The notes under the pieces are model-generated. The model searched no databases. It was given only the letters and a program-made list of their open reading frames with translations, and was not told where the DNA came from. Positions 7,599-15,482 of a DNA stretch of 64,000 nucleotides are shown piece after piece (the first letter of the stretch is position 1; each line of letters starts with the position of its first letter). The translations under genes were made by a program, and so were the position numbers. Source of the DNA: Paenibacillus montanisoli (lineage in GTDB: Bacteria; Bacillota; Bacilli; Paenibacillales; Paenibacillaceae); contig NZ_QLUW01000003.1 of NCBI RefSeq assembly GCF_003268025.1, positions 248,001 through 312,000 of the forward strand. The letters are read 5' to 3'.

Positions 7599-8288
7599 AT
7601 GATGACCATATTGCCTGATTTGATTCCGACGGATTCCAAAGAAATATGGAAGGTGACCGCGCAGGATTGGCGCAAGAGCGGCGTCTATGTGATCTGGGAC
7701 CGGCAAGTGGAGGGGAGAAGCCCGTACGAGCGGTACAGCTTCGATTCGCCGATTTTGCCGCTGTACATCGGGAAGACGGTGCGGACTTGGCAAAGCCCGG
7801 ACTCGTCGGATTCGGCTGCGGAGGAGAGCCCGGACCACTATTTAGGCGCACGAATCGCGCAGCATCTGAGCACTCATGCAGACGCATTTCGGGAGTATGC
7901 GTATATGGTGGACGTGTATGCGTTTGATGATATTTTGGACGGGCAGCTGGATGATCCTGTGAAACGCATGATCTATGACGGACTGAGCCGCAAAGAACGC
8001 GACCGGCTCCCCGCGGAACAACTTCCGCTAAGCAAATGGTTCAAGAGCCGCTGCGAGCTTACGGCAGATAGTCTAACCGAGCTATATGCCACATACATGA
8101 TCGCGAGAAGAACGCCGGTGTTCAACAAGGTCGGGCCGAAATTCGTCTCGAAGCATCGCATCAAAAGAACGGTGACGCCCGAACAATACGTCGCCAAGTT
8201 CAAGAAGAAATACCATTACTTGAACTGGCCGCTTCCGCAGGAGAGAGCCGGCATGCTGGAGCGGTTCGGAATCATCGTCGATCTGTAG
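7599..8288 (+). CDS. GIY-YIG-like nuclease domain protein
   Basis: Protein of 229 residues with an N-terminal GIY-YIG-like core: GVYVIWDRQ near residue 29 and LPLYIGKTV near 52 supply the two motif halves, followed by an Arg/His-bearing segment (ARIAQHLSTHADAF) and ELYATYMIARRTPVFNKVG, which may hold the conserved Glu/Asn. It resembles homing-type or repair-type endonucleases, but the substrate is unknown. The frame stays open much further upstream, where it only mirrors the amidoligase gene. The ATG at 7599, just after ATAGGGAG, is the supported start. It is followed by the TerD-like gene on the same strand 205 bases later. Confidence 0.68.
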   Translation: MMTILPDLIPTDSKEIWKVTAQDWRKSGVYVIWDRQVEGRSPYERYSFDSPILPLYIGKTVRTWQSPDSSDSAAEESPDHYLGARIAQHLSTHADAFREYAYMVDVYAFDDILDGQLDDPVKRMIYDGLSRKERDRLPAEQLPLSKWFKSRCELTADSLTELYATYMIARRTPVFNKVGPKFVSKHRIKRTVTPEQYVAKFKKKYHYLNWPLPQERAGMLERFGIIVDL

Positions 8289-8493
8289 TATTGGAAAAGT
8301 CGTAATACTTCCGCCCTGTTCGATTGCCCCGAGCCATGCGATGATAGCTTTCGAAGGCAGGCCGAAAGGGGAGCCTTCCACATATGCAATCAGGCTACCT
8401 GCATTTCTTCCTTCTACCCTCAAATTGGATGATTTATGTTAGAGATGCGAATTTCCTGATTGCATATTTTGTAGTTTGTTGGGAGGGGTCCAG
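8289..8493. other. Intergenic gap before the TerD-like gene
   Basis: No terminator with a T run was found. A minus-strand frame of about 45 residues crosses it with protein-like composition but has no supported start and continues antisense into the GIY-YIG-like gene. Nothing else is assignable. Confidence 0.4.
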
Positions 8494-10611
8494 ATGATGA
8501 AACGGCGTGAAGCGATTCGTAACGAGATTTATATTCGCCTTGAAAGAAAGCTGATTGTGGAGCCGGGGCGGCATTCGCTGCCGGAGCGTTATCTGGCCAC
8601 CGCGTTGAAAAATATCGAACACTTAGGCTTCACCTTCTCCGGTGAACTGATGGAAGCCGTGCGAACGCTGTCTGTCGACGATTTTGCGGCTCTCTATGAG
8701 GAGACGGTTCAAGAGCTAAAAGCCATTCGCGGCGCCCATGCGGACTATCGGCCGATGTATCCGAATTTTCCGCATCAGGTCATGCAGGCGGACGAAGCGG
8801 AGCTTTATATTCAGGCGATCCTGCATTACCTTACGGGCATGCTGCCGGCTTACGAAGAACTCGAACGACTCCCGTTTATCGGTCAAACGGAGCTGGACGC
8901 AATCGGGCTCGGAAGCGCGGAGCAATTCGATGCGATGATCCGCAAGTACATTTCAGCGAAAATAGCTGTTTCCCAGGAGGCCCGAGCAGGCGTCGAGCGT
9001 GCGATTGCCGCCTCGAATGAAGAGGAGCTTGCGGCGATGCTGCCGGGCGAAATCCCGAACAAGGAAAACGCCGCTTTCGTTATTTCCGCTCTATTGCAGC
9101 ATGAGCGGTTCGACAAGCGGCTGATGATAAATTATGTCAAAACCGCCACGGACGTGCTGCGGCTTGCCGTCGCAATGTCCGGGGGCGATGTAAGCCTGGC
9201 TTCGGCCAATTTGCCCTTCCGCAAGTTTAAACGGTCGGAACGTCGCATGCTGCTGGGGCTGCTGGAGCCGTGCGCCGGCCTAACGGAAGATATGCTGCGC
9301 TATAAGAAGCGGTGGATACGTCTGGGGGAGATTTTGCATCCCGGTGAGTATAAACATGGCTTTGACCGGTGCAAGGAAGCTTTCTCCGTTCTGCGGAACG
9401 GTCTCCCTTATGACACCTTCGGCGGGATGCTGGAGCGCGCGTTGCTGCACAAGGACGTTCATGCAGCGGTAGAGTTGCTGAGTAAGCGGCCTGGCGAATT
9501 CGTCAGAAGGCTCGACCACTTGCTTCGGATTGCCGGCGAGCCGCAGGCTGTCTTGAGGGAGTTCGAAGCAGTCGCGGCGGAGGTGTCTACGCCGGTGCTT
9601 CTGCAGGTCCGGGCGCATTTTGGCCGTCGGCATGAGAAGCGCGAGCTCCGGACATTTTTTCCGAAAGGCAACGTGGCCAAAGCCGCGGCAATTGCGAACC
9701 TGCTCCCAGCTCTTTCGCCAGAAAGCTGCAACGCGATTGTGCAGGTGTGCGATCGTGCGTTGACGCAGCGGTTCGCGAAGCAGTCCGAACTTGGCAAGGT
9801 GTTTGTGGACGAGCGGCTGAAGCAGTACGTTGTCCCGTTCGCAGAGCGGTCGGCAAGCAAAGCGCTCCGCACGATCGTTAGAGGAAGTCGGCTGGAGCTG
9901 CCGCCCGGCGATACGATCCGGTTCTTCACTTGGTGGAAGGAAGGCATGGTGAACGGTGCTGCAACGGGGCGGGTCGATATCGATTTGTCCGCGATCCTGT
10001 ATGACGAGAATTGGAAGTACGTCGAGCATATCTCGTATACGAATTTGCGCGCATTGCGGTTGAAAGCGGTGCATAGCGGCGATATTACTTCCGCGCCGGA
10101 GGGGGCATGCGAATTCATTGATCTCGATATCCCTTCTGCCCTCGAAGGGGGTTGCCGCTATTTGGTCGCTTCGCTCAATTCCTACTCCGAGCAGCCGTAC
10201 TGCAGCCTGCCCGAATGCTTCGCCGGTTGGATGATGAGGGAGCATCCCGCTTCCGGCAGGATCTTCGAGCCGAGGACGGTCGTGGACAAAATCGATCTCG
10301 CCGCCGACACGACGATCGCCATTCCTGTCATTATCGATCTTGCGGAGCGGAAGCTGATCTGGACCGATTTGGCCTTGAAGCAGCATCCCGATTACTACAA
10401 CAACGTCGAGGGCAATCAGAAAGGTCTGGTTCTGATGGCTAAAGCAATGCTAGCTCTCGTAAAACCGAGTTTGTATGAGCTGTTCATGCTGCATGCAGCC
10501 GCAAGAGGACAACTGGTGGATCGGGCGGACGAGGCGGATACCGTGTTCGCGCCGGACTGCGGCATTACGCCATTTGATACAGGTACTATCTTAGCCGATT
10601 ATGTGAGTTAA
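8494..10611 (+). CDS. Large protein with C-terminal TerD-like domain (MXAN_6230/SCO0854-like)
   Basis: A 705-residue cytoplasmic protein. Residues 1-480 are helix-rich with no recognised catalytic motif; residues about 490-640 resemble TerD: GRVDIDLSAILYDENW, then a SGDITSAPEGACEFIDLDI segment with the Gly-Asp and Asp/Glu positions that bind calcium in Ter proteins. The overall organisation recalls the poorly studied MXAN_6230/SCO0854 proteins of myxobacteria and streptomycetes. Ter domains act in tellurite, phage and envelope stress responses. The start ATG at 8494 follows GGGAGGGG; the upstream TTG codons overlap that site and are unlikely. Family-level call from memory of motifs. Confidence 0.7.
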   Translation: MMKRREAIRNEIYIRLERKLIVEPGRHSLPERYLATALKNIEHLGFTFSGELMEAVRTLSVDDFAALYEETVQELKAIRGAHADYRPMYPNFPHQVMQADEAELYIQAILHYLTGMLPAYEELERLPFIGQTELDAIGLGSAEQFDAMIRKYISAKIAVSQEARAGVERAIAASNEEELAAMLPGEIPNKENAAFVISALLQHERFDKRLMINYVKTATDVLRLAVAMSGGDVSLASANLPFRKFKRSERRMLLGLLEPCAGLTEDMLRYKKRWIRLGEILHPGEYKHGFDRCKEAFSVLRNGLPYDTFGGMLERALLHKDVHAAVELLSKRPGEFVRRLDHLLRIAGEPQAVLREFEAVAAEVSTPVLLQVRAHFGRRHEKRELRTFFPKGNVAKAAAIANLLPALSPESCNAIVQVCDRALTQRFAKQSELGKVFVDERLKQYVVPFAERSASKALRTIVRGSRLELPPGDTIRFFTWWKEGMVNGAATGRVDIDLSAILYDENWKYVEHISYTNLRALRLKAVHSGDITSAPEGACEFIDLDIPSALEGGCRYLVASLNSYSEQPYCSLPECFAGWMMREHPASGRIFEPRTVVDKIDLAADTTIAIPVIIDLAERKLIWTDLALKQHPDYYNNVEGNQKGLVLMAKAMLALVKPSLYELFMLHAAARGQLVDRADEADTVFAPDCGITPFDTGTILADYVS

Positions 10612-10615
10612 CGAG

Positions 10616-10648
10616 AGAGCCGCTTCTAGGTGGAGCGGCTCTTTTTTT
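10616..10648 (+). terminator. Terminator of the TerD-like gene
   Basis: Nine-pair stem AGAGCCGCT/AGCGGCTCT (10616-10624 with 10634-10642) followed by seven T. Confidence 0.92.
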
Positions 10649-10693
10649 GATGTGCGTGAGGGGAAAACCGACGCTCACGAGCGAAACCGCTCC

Positions 10694-10729
10694 AAAAAGA
10701 AACTGAGCGTCGAAATAAACGACGCTCAG
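10694..10729 (-). terminator. Terminator of the aldo/keto reductase gene
   Basis: Ten-pair stem CTGAGCGTCG/CGACGCTCAG (10703-10712 with 10720-10729); on the minus strand it is followed by TTTCTTTTT. Confidence 0.88.
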
Positions 10730-10758
10730 CCCTTAAACCCCGTCGAAGCGCGGGGCCC

Positions 10759-11736
10759 TTATGGCAAGCTAACTCCGCGCGACGCCACGTATAGCCGGTA
10801 CCAATCCTCGCGCGAAAGGCGCAGCGTGGCCGCGTCTTTGCAGGCGCGGATGCGCTGCGGGTTGATCGTGCCGATCACCGGCTGGATGCCGGAAGGATGC
10901 GTCATTAGCCATGCAAGCACGACCGCCTCTCTCGTCGTGCCATGCTTCTCCGCAAGCTCGGCGACCATGGCCGCGGTTTGCACAACGCTCTGGCTTTGCC
11001 CCTCCAAGGAACCGCCGGAGTACCGGCCTTGCGCGAGCGGGCCCCACGACTGCAGCTGAACATTCTCCAGGCGGCAATATTCCATCGTGCCTTCCGGAAA
11101 CACGTTGCTGCGCCAAGCTTCTTGGTTCACGCTGACGGCGGTGTCGAGGAAGCCGATTTTGTGCAGACTCATCTCCAGCTGGTTCACGATGAACGGCTCG
11201 TCGCTGTAAGCCTGCAGCAACCGGATCTGGCCATGACTCATATTGGATACGCCGAAGTGGCGCACTTTGCCGGAAGCCTTCAACTTATGAATGGCGCTCG
11301 CGACATCCTCCGGCTCCACGAGCGGATCGGGGCGGTGCAGCAGCAGAATGTCCAGATAGTCCGTGCCAAGGCGTTCGAGTATGCCGTCGACGCTGTTCAA
11401 GATATGATCGGCCGTAAAATCAAACCGGTGCGGATGGTCGCCATCACCGATGCGAATGCCGCATTTAGACTGTAAAATGATCTGCTCGCGAAGCCCCTGA
11501 CGCTCGCTCAGCACTTTCGCGAAGACGCGCTCGGCCTTGCCCGCCGTATAGATATCGGCGTGGTCGAACATGTTGATGCCGATCTCGAGCGCGGCATCCA
11601 ACGCCTCATGCCCTTCTTTGTAGTGCTCGGCCGTGATCGGACTGCTTGCGTTCCAATCGCCCCCAAGCCGCATGCAGCCGAGGACAAGCTGGCTGGCGTT
11701 TATATTTCTCCGCTGTAACGGTATCGGTTTGGTCAT
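10759..11736 (-). CDS. Aldo/keto reductase (YdhF-like)
   Basis: NAD(P)H-dependent oxidoreductase with a TIM-barrel fold that reduces carbonyl compounds. The catalytic tetrad is visible: Asp and Tyr in FDHADIYTAGKAE, Lys in ILQSKCG, His in LLLHRPD. C-terminal cofactor-binding pattern: QPVIGTINPQRIRACKDA. It is 325 residues from the ATG at 11736, which follows GGAGGTAAGATACAG; a start 39 bases upstream would overlap that site. Monocistronic, divergent from the ECF sigma factor gene. Physiological substrate unknown. Confidence 0.92.
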   Translation of the reverse strand: MTKPIPLQRRNINASQLVLGCMRLGGDWNASSPITAEHYKEGHEALDAALEIGINMFDHADIYTAGKAERVFAKVLSERQGLREQIILQSKCGIRIGDGDHPHRFDFTADHILNSVDGILERLGTDYLDILLLHRPDPLVEPEDVASAIHKLKASGKVRHFGVSNMSHGQIRLLQAYSDEPFIVNQLEMSLHKIGFLDTAVSVNQEAWRSNVFPEGTMEYCRLENVQLQSWGPLAQGRYSGGSLEGQSQSVVQTAAMVAELAEKHGTTREAVVLAWLMTHPSGIQPVIGTINPQRIRACKDAATLRLSREDWYRLYVASRGVSLP

Positions 11737-11926
11737 CTGTATCTTACCTCCAAAAAGTTTCATGATCGCCTTCAAAGCTCAAGCACCAGTTTCATTATGC
11801 TGTAGCAACATACAAAATAAAAGTAGTGAAAATATTGATATGTAATGATACAAGGTATATATAGTGAGCTGGAGTATAGTAGTCTAGCCGGACCTGGGCC
11901 TTTGGAATCGTCAGAGAATGTCACAA

Positions 11927-11958
11927 AAACGCATGCTTTTACAGATGCGTTTCTTCTT
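11927..11958. terminator. Hairpin with T-rich tail upstream of the ECF sigma gene
   Basis: AACGCAT and ATGCGTT pair around a TTTTAC-type loop, followed by TTTCTTCTTTTT. No plus-strand gene ends here, so it either insulates the sigma gene from upstream transcription or is fortuitous. Confidence 0.5.
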
Positions 11959-11963
11959 TTTCC

Positions 11964-11972
11964 TGTTATAAT
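11964..11972 (+). promoter_or_regulatory. Extended -10 promoter element of the ECF sigma gene
   Basis: TGTTATAAT (TG-N-TATAAT) 39 bases upstream of the GTG start. No good -35 is seen, consistent with an extended -10 sigma-A promoter. A typical ECF-type autoregulatory promoter (AAC -35 with CGT -10) was not evident. Confidence 0.5.
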
Positions 11973-12011
11973 ATAGGTAAGACGGATGACGGGTGGCAAA
12001 GGAGAATTGCC

Positions 12012-12614
12012 GTGAATGAAGCGCAATTAGTGATGTTATCGAGGCAAGGCGACGAGACGGCCTTCAACAAGCTGGTCGAGCTGTATAAAGATAAACTGTA
12101 CCGGATGGCTCATCGGATTCTCCGAAGCAAAACGGATGTCGAGGATGTCGTGCAGGAAACGTTCCTGAAGGTGTATTTGAACTTGAACCGCTTCGACGAG
12201 AATAAGAGGTTCTCGACGTGGATTTTCCATATCGGGAAGAACATCTGCCTTGATCTGCTGCGCCGCCGCAAAACACCGCCGCTGCCGCTTGACCAGCCTG
12301 TCCACGCACAGTCCGATCAGGCGCTGTCGCTGCATGATGTCATTCCGCACGCATCGCTCTCGCCGGAAGGGGAAGTGATCGAGCGCGAGCTTTCATCGAA
12401 GATGGCGGAGCTCATCGATAAGCTCCCGGACAAATACAGGAATGTCGTCTATCAGCGTTACGTCCTGGAGATGTCCCTGGAGGATATCGGGCGCGCGAAC
12501 AACATTCCGGTGAATACGGTGAAATCGCGGATCCACCGCGGCAAAGATTTTATGAAGAAACGCTGGGGCAAGACGCTGCTCATTTACTCGATCCTGCTCT
12601 TCCACTTTTTTTGA
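12012..12614 (+). CDS. ECF-type RNA polymerase sigma factor (SigW-like)
   Basis: Alternative sigma factor of 200 residues. Region 2 spans about residues 20-90 (DKLYRMAHRILRSKTDVEDVVQETFLKVY, then FSTWIFHIGKNICLDLLRRRK). Region 4 spans about 130-190 (LPDKYRNVVYQRYVLEMSLEDIG followed by the recognition helix VNTVKSRIHRGK). The start is GTG at 12012 after AGGAGA. Unlike most ECF genes, no anti-sigma gene follows; a terminator comes directly after. The last 12 residues (LLIYSILLFHFF) are strongly hydrophobic, unusual for the family, and end at a T7 run, so slippage or an eroded 3' end is possible. Confidence 0.9.
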   Translation: MNEAQLVMLSRQGDETAFNKLVELYKDKLYRMAHRILRSKTDVEDVVQETFLKVYLNLNRFDENKRFSTWIFHIGKNICLDLLRRRKTPPLPLDQPVHAQSDQALSLHDVIPHASLSPEGEVIERELSSKMAELIDKLPDKYRNVVYQRYVLEMSLEDIGRANNIPVNTVKSRIHRGKDFMKKRWGKTLLIYSILLFHFF

Positions 12615-12630
12615 TGTTTCGTATTCGATA

Positions 12631-12666
12631 GCGTGTGGATGGAACCTCCATCCGCGCGCTTTTTTT
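12631..12666 (+). terminator. Terminator of the ECF sigma gene
   Basis: Thirteen-pair stem with two G-U pairs (12631-12643 with 12647-12659) followed by seven T. Confidence 0.92.
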
Positions 12667-12758
12667 GCTTTATGCATAGGTACATCCAGAATTGGAATAC
12701 TGTGGGTAAAGTAGGTGAAAAGTCCCGCAATTTCTTAGCGGGAAACTGCAATAAAGGA

Positions 12759-12787
12759 TAGCCAATTCTTGCGCATGACGGTATAAT
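12759..12787 (+). promoter_or_regulatory. Probable sigma-A promoter of the nucleoside uptake operon
   Basis: TAGCCA and TATAAT separated by 17 bases, 82 bases upstream of the BMP lipoprotein start. No purine riboswitch core was recognised in the leader. Confidence 0.45.
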
Positions 12788-12868
12788 ATTCGTACAAGTC
12801 GCGCGAAAATTGTCGATTAATGACAACGTTTGACACAGACTAAACAGACGACTAGGAGAGAAACGGGA

Positions 12869-13909
12869 ATGAAAAAAGGGATTCTGCTTGCTGTAGTACT
12901 TATTTTATTGTCTTCACTGTTTGTCGCATGCGGTAAGAAAGAGAATAACAACACGGCTGCCGAGAATAACGCAGGCGCGGGCGATAAGGCTCCGATGAAG
13001 AAGGTAGCGCTTGTCCTTCCCGAGAAAATCGGCGTTAACGCATTCTTCGTCCAAATGGACGAGGGCTTCAAGAAAGCCGGCAAAGAGTTCAACGTGGAAA
13101 CGAAAACGATCGAATCGACAGATCCTGCCGCATTCGAGCAAAACCTTCGCTCCACCGTTGCCGAGAACTACGATCTGATCATTACGGCTACGTTCCAAGC
13201 GGAAGACGCGCTGAAAAAGGTTGCTGCGGAGAATCCGGAGAAGCCATTCGCGATTATCGATACCGTCGTTGATCTGCCTAACGTGCGCAGCGTCGTGTTC
13301 CGTGAATACGAAGCATCGTACCTGCTGGGCGCGGCTGCCGGTCTAGCTACGAAATCGAACAAAGTCGGCATGGTCGTTGCCATCGACGCGCCGCTGCTGA
13401 AGAAATATACCGAAGGCTTCAAGGAAGGCTTGAAGTACACGAATCCTAAAGCGGAAATGCTCGTGAACTACGTCGGCGGCTTCACAGACCCGGCGAAAGC
13501 GAAAGAGCTGGCACTGCTGCAATTCTCCAAAGGCGCCGACTTCATTGCAGGCGCATCGGCAGTAGGCGACCTTGGCGTATTTGAAGCGGCCAAAGAGAAA
13601 GGCTTCTTCACTTCCGGCCAAGATATTGACAACACGGGCGTAGATCCTGAGCACGTTGTTCTTGCCCAGCTGAAAGGCACGGACACGGTCGCATACGAAA
13701 CGGTTAAATCGTTCTCGGAAGGCAACTTTGCTTACGGCGCGGTCGATTACGGCTTGAAGGAAGACGGCGTAGGTCTTACTTATGTAACAAGAGACAGCCA
13801 GACGCCTCTGAATCCGTTTATCGGACAAGCAACCGTCGATAAAGTGAAAGCGATCAAGGACGACATCGTTTCCGGTAAATTGGTTGTCAAAAACCCGCTG
13901 AACCCATAA
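12869..13909 (+). CDS. BMP-family nucleoside-binding lipoprotein
   Basis: Solute-binding lipoprotein of a nucleoside ABC importer (Bmp/PnrA-like, equivalent to YufN/NupN). Signal and lipobox FVAC near residue 20; the mature domain shows KKVALVLPEKIGVNAFFVQMDEGFKKA and GQDIDNTGVDPEHVVLAQLKGTDTVAYE, characteristic of the BMP family. The start ATG at 12869 follows AGGAGAG; a start 39 bases upstream would place that site inside the coding region. First gene of the operon with the NupO/P/Q-like proteins, separated from them by a hairpin. Confidence 0.93.
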   Translation: MKKGILLAVVLILLSSLFVACGKKENNNTAAENNAGAGDKAPMKKVALVLPEKIGVNAFFVQMDEGFKKAGKEFNVETKTIESTDPAAFEQNLRSTVAENYDLIITATFQAEDALKKVAAENPEKPFAIIDTVVDLPNVRSVVFREYEASYLLGAAAGLATKSNKVGMVVAIDAPLLKKYTEGFKEGLKYTNPKAEMLVNYVGGFTDPAKAKELALLQFSKGADFIAGASAVGDLGVFEAAKEKGFFTSGQDIDNTGVDPEHVVLAQLKGTDTVAYETVKSFSEGNFAYGAVDYGLKEDGVGLTYVTRDSQTPLNPFIGQATVDKVKAIKDDIVSGKLVVKNPLNP

Positions 13910-13919
13910 TGACTACCCG

Positions 13920-13943
13920 CCGGCTGTATGTACATACAGCCGG
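13920..13943 (+). terminator. 24-bp palindromic hairpin between binding protein and transporter genes
   Basis: Perfect palindrome (half CCGGCTGTATGT) followed by TTTCTTCC. The weak T tract suggests partial termination or 3'-end protection, so that more binding protein than transporter is made, a common arrangement in ABC operons. Confidence 0.7.
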
Positions 13944-13985
13944 TTTCTTCCTATATACGAGGAATGAGAGGAGAAGAACCGCCGG

Positions 13986-15482
13986 ATGTTGCTAAGCATG
14001 GAGAACATTACGAAGGCTTACGGGCCCGTGAAAGCCAATACCGATATCGGCTTTACGCTGAACAAGGGCGAGATCCACGCGCTCGTCGGCGAGAACGGCG
14101 CAGGCAAAACGACGCTGATGCGCATTCTGTACGGCATGGAGAAGCCGACAAGCGGCACGATCCGCATACGCGGCGTCGAGCAGCATTTCGCTACGCCGGC
14201 GGACGCGATAAAGAGCGGCATCGGCATGGTGCACCAGCATTTCATGCTGTTTCCGTCGTTTACGGTTGCGGAAAATATCGTCATCGGGCGGGAGCCGAGA
14301 AGCGGCATGGGCTTCAACCGCAAGGCCGCCATCGCGGAAGTCGAGGCGCTGTCGCGCCAATACGGCATGCCGGTCGATCCGCGCAAGAAGACGTCGGCCT
14401 GCTCGCTTGGCGTTCAGCAGCGCGTTGAGATTTTGAAGGTGCTGCATCAGGGTGCGGATATCATTATTCTCGACGAACCGACGGGCGTACTGACGCCGCT
14501 TGAGGTAAAGGAGCTGCTCGTTGCGATCAAGCGGCTCGCTGCGCAAGGAAAGAGCTTTATTATTATCAGCCATAAGCTGCAGGAGATTATGGACGTCGCC
14601 GACCGTATTACGGTGCTGCGCGACGGCCGCGTGACCGGCGTTGTGGAAGCGAAGGATACCGATGTCGAGCAAATTTCCCGGCTGATGGTCGGGCGGGACT
14701 TGGTCGATATGCCTCGCACGGCGCCTGAGCCAGGCGAAGCCGTGCTCGAAGTGAAATCGCTCACCGTGCCGGGCGACAAAGGGAAGCCGCTGGTAAACGA
14801 GGTTAGCTTCGGCGTAAGGTCCGGCGAAATCGTCGGCATCGCCGGCATTTCCGGCAATGGCCAGTCGGAGCTGATCGGCGCGATTTCGGGCTTGGTTGAC
14901 ATCGGCAGCGGACAAGTCCTGCTTGCGGGCAAGGACGTTACAGGCACGCCGGTGCGGAAGATTCGCGAGCTCGGCCTTGCCCATATTCCGGAGGACCGCT
15001 ACCAATGGGGCGCTGCCAAGGACGCGACTGTCGTAGAGAACGGCGTCATGGGACACGCGCGCAGAGAGCAGCGGTATGGCATGCTGCGCGGGCGCAGCAT
15101 CCGCTCGATGGTTGAAGACTGGGTCAAGCGCTTCGAGATCAAGACCGGGTCGCTCGATACGAAGGCGCAGTTTTTGTCCGGCGGCAACTTGCAGAAGCTG
15201 ATCGTCGCGCGCGAGCTTGCGCAGGGAACGCCGTTTCTTATTGCTGCTGAGCCGACGCGCGGCGTCGACGTCGGCGCGATGGAGATCATCCACGGCGAGC
15301 TGATCAAGAAACGGAACGAGAAAGGCGCGATTCTGCTCGTTTCCTCGGAATTGACGGAAATTTTGAAGCTGTCCGACCGCATACTGGTCATCAATGAAGG
15401 CCGAATCGTCGGCGAGTTGAGCGCGGAGGAAGCGACAGAGGAACGGATTAGTTTATTGATGGCGGGAGGGAAGCAGGCTTGA
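13986..15482 (+). CDS. Nucleoside ABC transporter, duplicated ATP-binding protein (NupO-like)
   Basis: ATPase that energises nucleoside import; 498 residues with two fused ABC domains. First domain: Walker A GENGAGKT at 35-42, signature-like CSLGVQQRVEIL, Walker B IIILDEPTGVLTP. Second domain: the degenerate P-loop GNGQSELIG, signature LSGGNLQKLIVAREL, and AAEPTRGVDVG. Asymmetric sites are normal for sugar/nucleoside ATPases of this class. The start ATG follows GAGGAGAAG at slightly long spacing; an in-frame ATG at 13998 is possible. Overlaps the first permease gene by four bases (TTGA). Confidence 0.94.
   Translation: MLLSMENITKAYGPVKANTDIGFTLNKGEIHALVGENGAGKTTLMRILYGMEKPTSGTIRIRGVEQHFATPADAIKSGIGMVHQHFMLFPSFTVAENIVIGREPRSGMGFNRKAAIAEVEALSRQYGMPVDPRKKTSACSLGVQQRVEILKVLHQGADIIILDEPTGVLTPLEVKELLVAIKRLAAQGKSFIIISHKLQEIMDVADRITVLRDGRVTGVVEAKDTDVEQISRLMVGRDLVDMPRTAPEPGEAVLEVKSLTVPGDKGKPLVNEVSFGVRSGEIVGIAGISGNGQSELIGAISGLVDIGSGQVLLAGKDVTGTPVRKIRELGLAHIPEDRYQWGAAKDATVVENGVMGHARREQRYGMLRGRSIRSMVEDWVKRFEIKTGSLDTKAQFLSGGNLQKLIVARELAQGTPFLIAAEPTRGVDVGAMEIIHGELIKKRNEKGAILLVSSELTEILKLSDRILVINEGRIVGELSAEEATEERISLLMAGGKQA

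Noticed and set aside
8082-8423. Minus-strand frame with protein-like N-terminal 45 residues between the GIY-YIG-like and TerD-like genes
   Set aside because: No ribosome binding site, no recognised motif, and most of it is antisense to the GIY-YIG-like gene.
12667-12868. Leader of the nucleoside operon considered as a purine riboswitch
   Set aside because: The conserved purine riboswitch core was not found; only a small TCCCGC/GCGGGA hairpin is visible.
13992-15293. 433-codon minus-strand frame opposite the nucleoside ATPase gene
   Set aside because: The plus strand encodes an unambiguous duplicated ABC ATPase; the antisense translation has no motifs.
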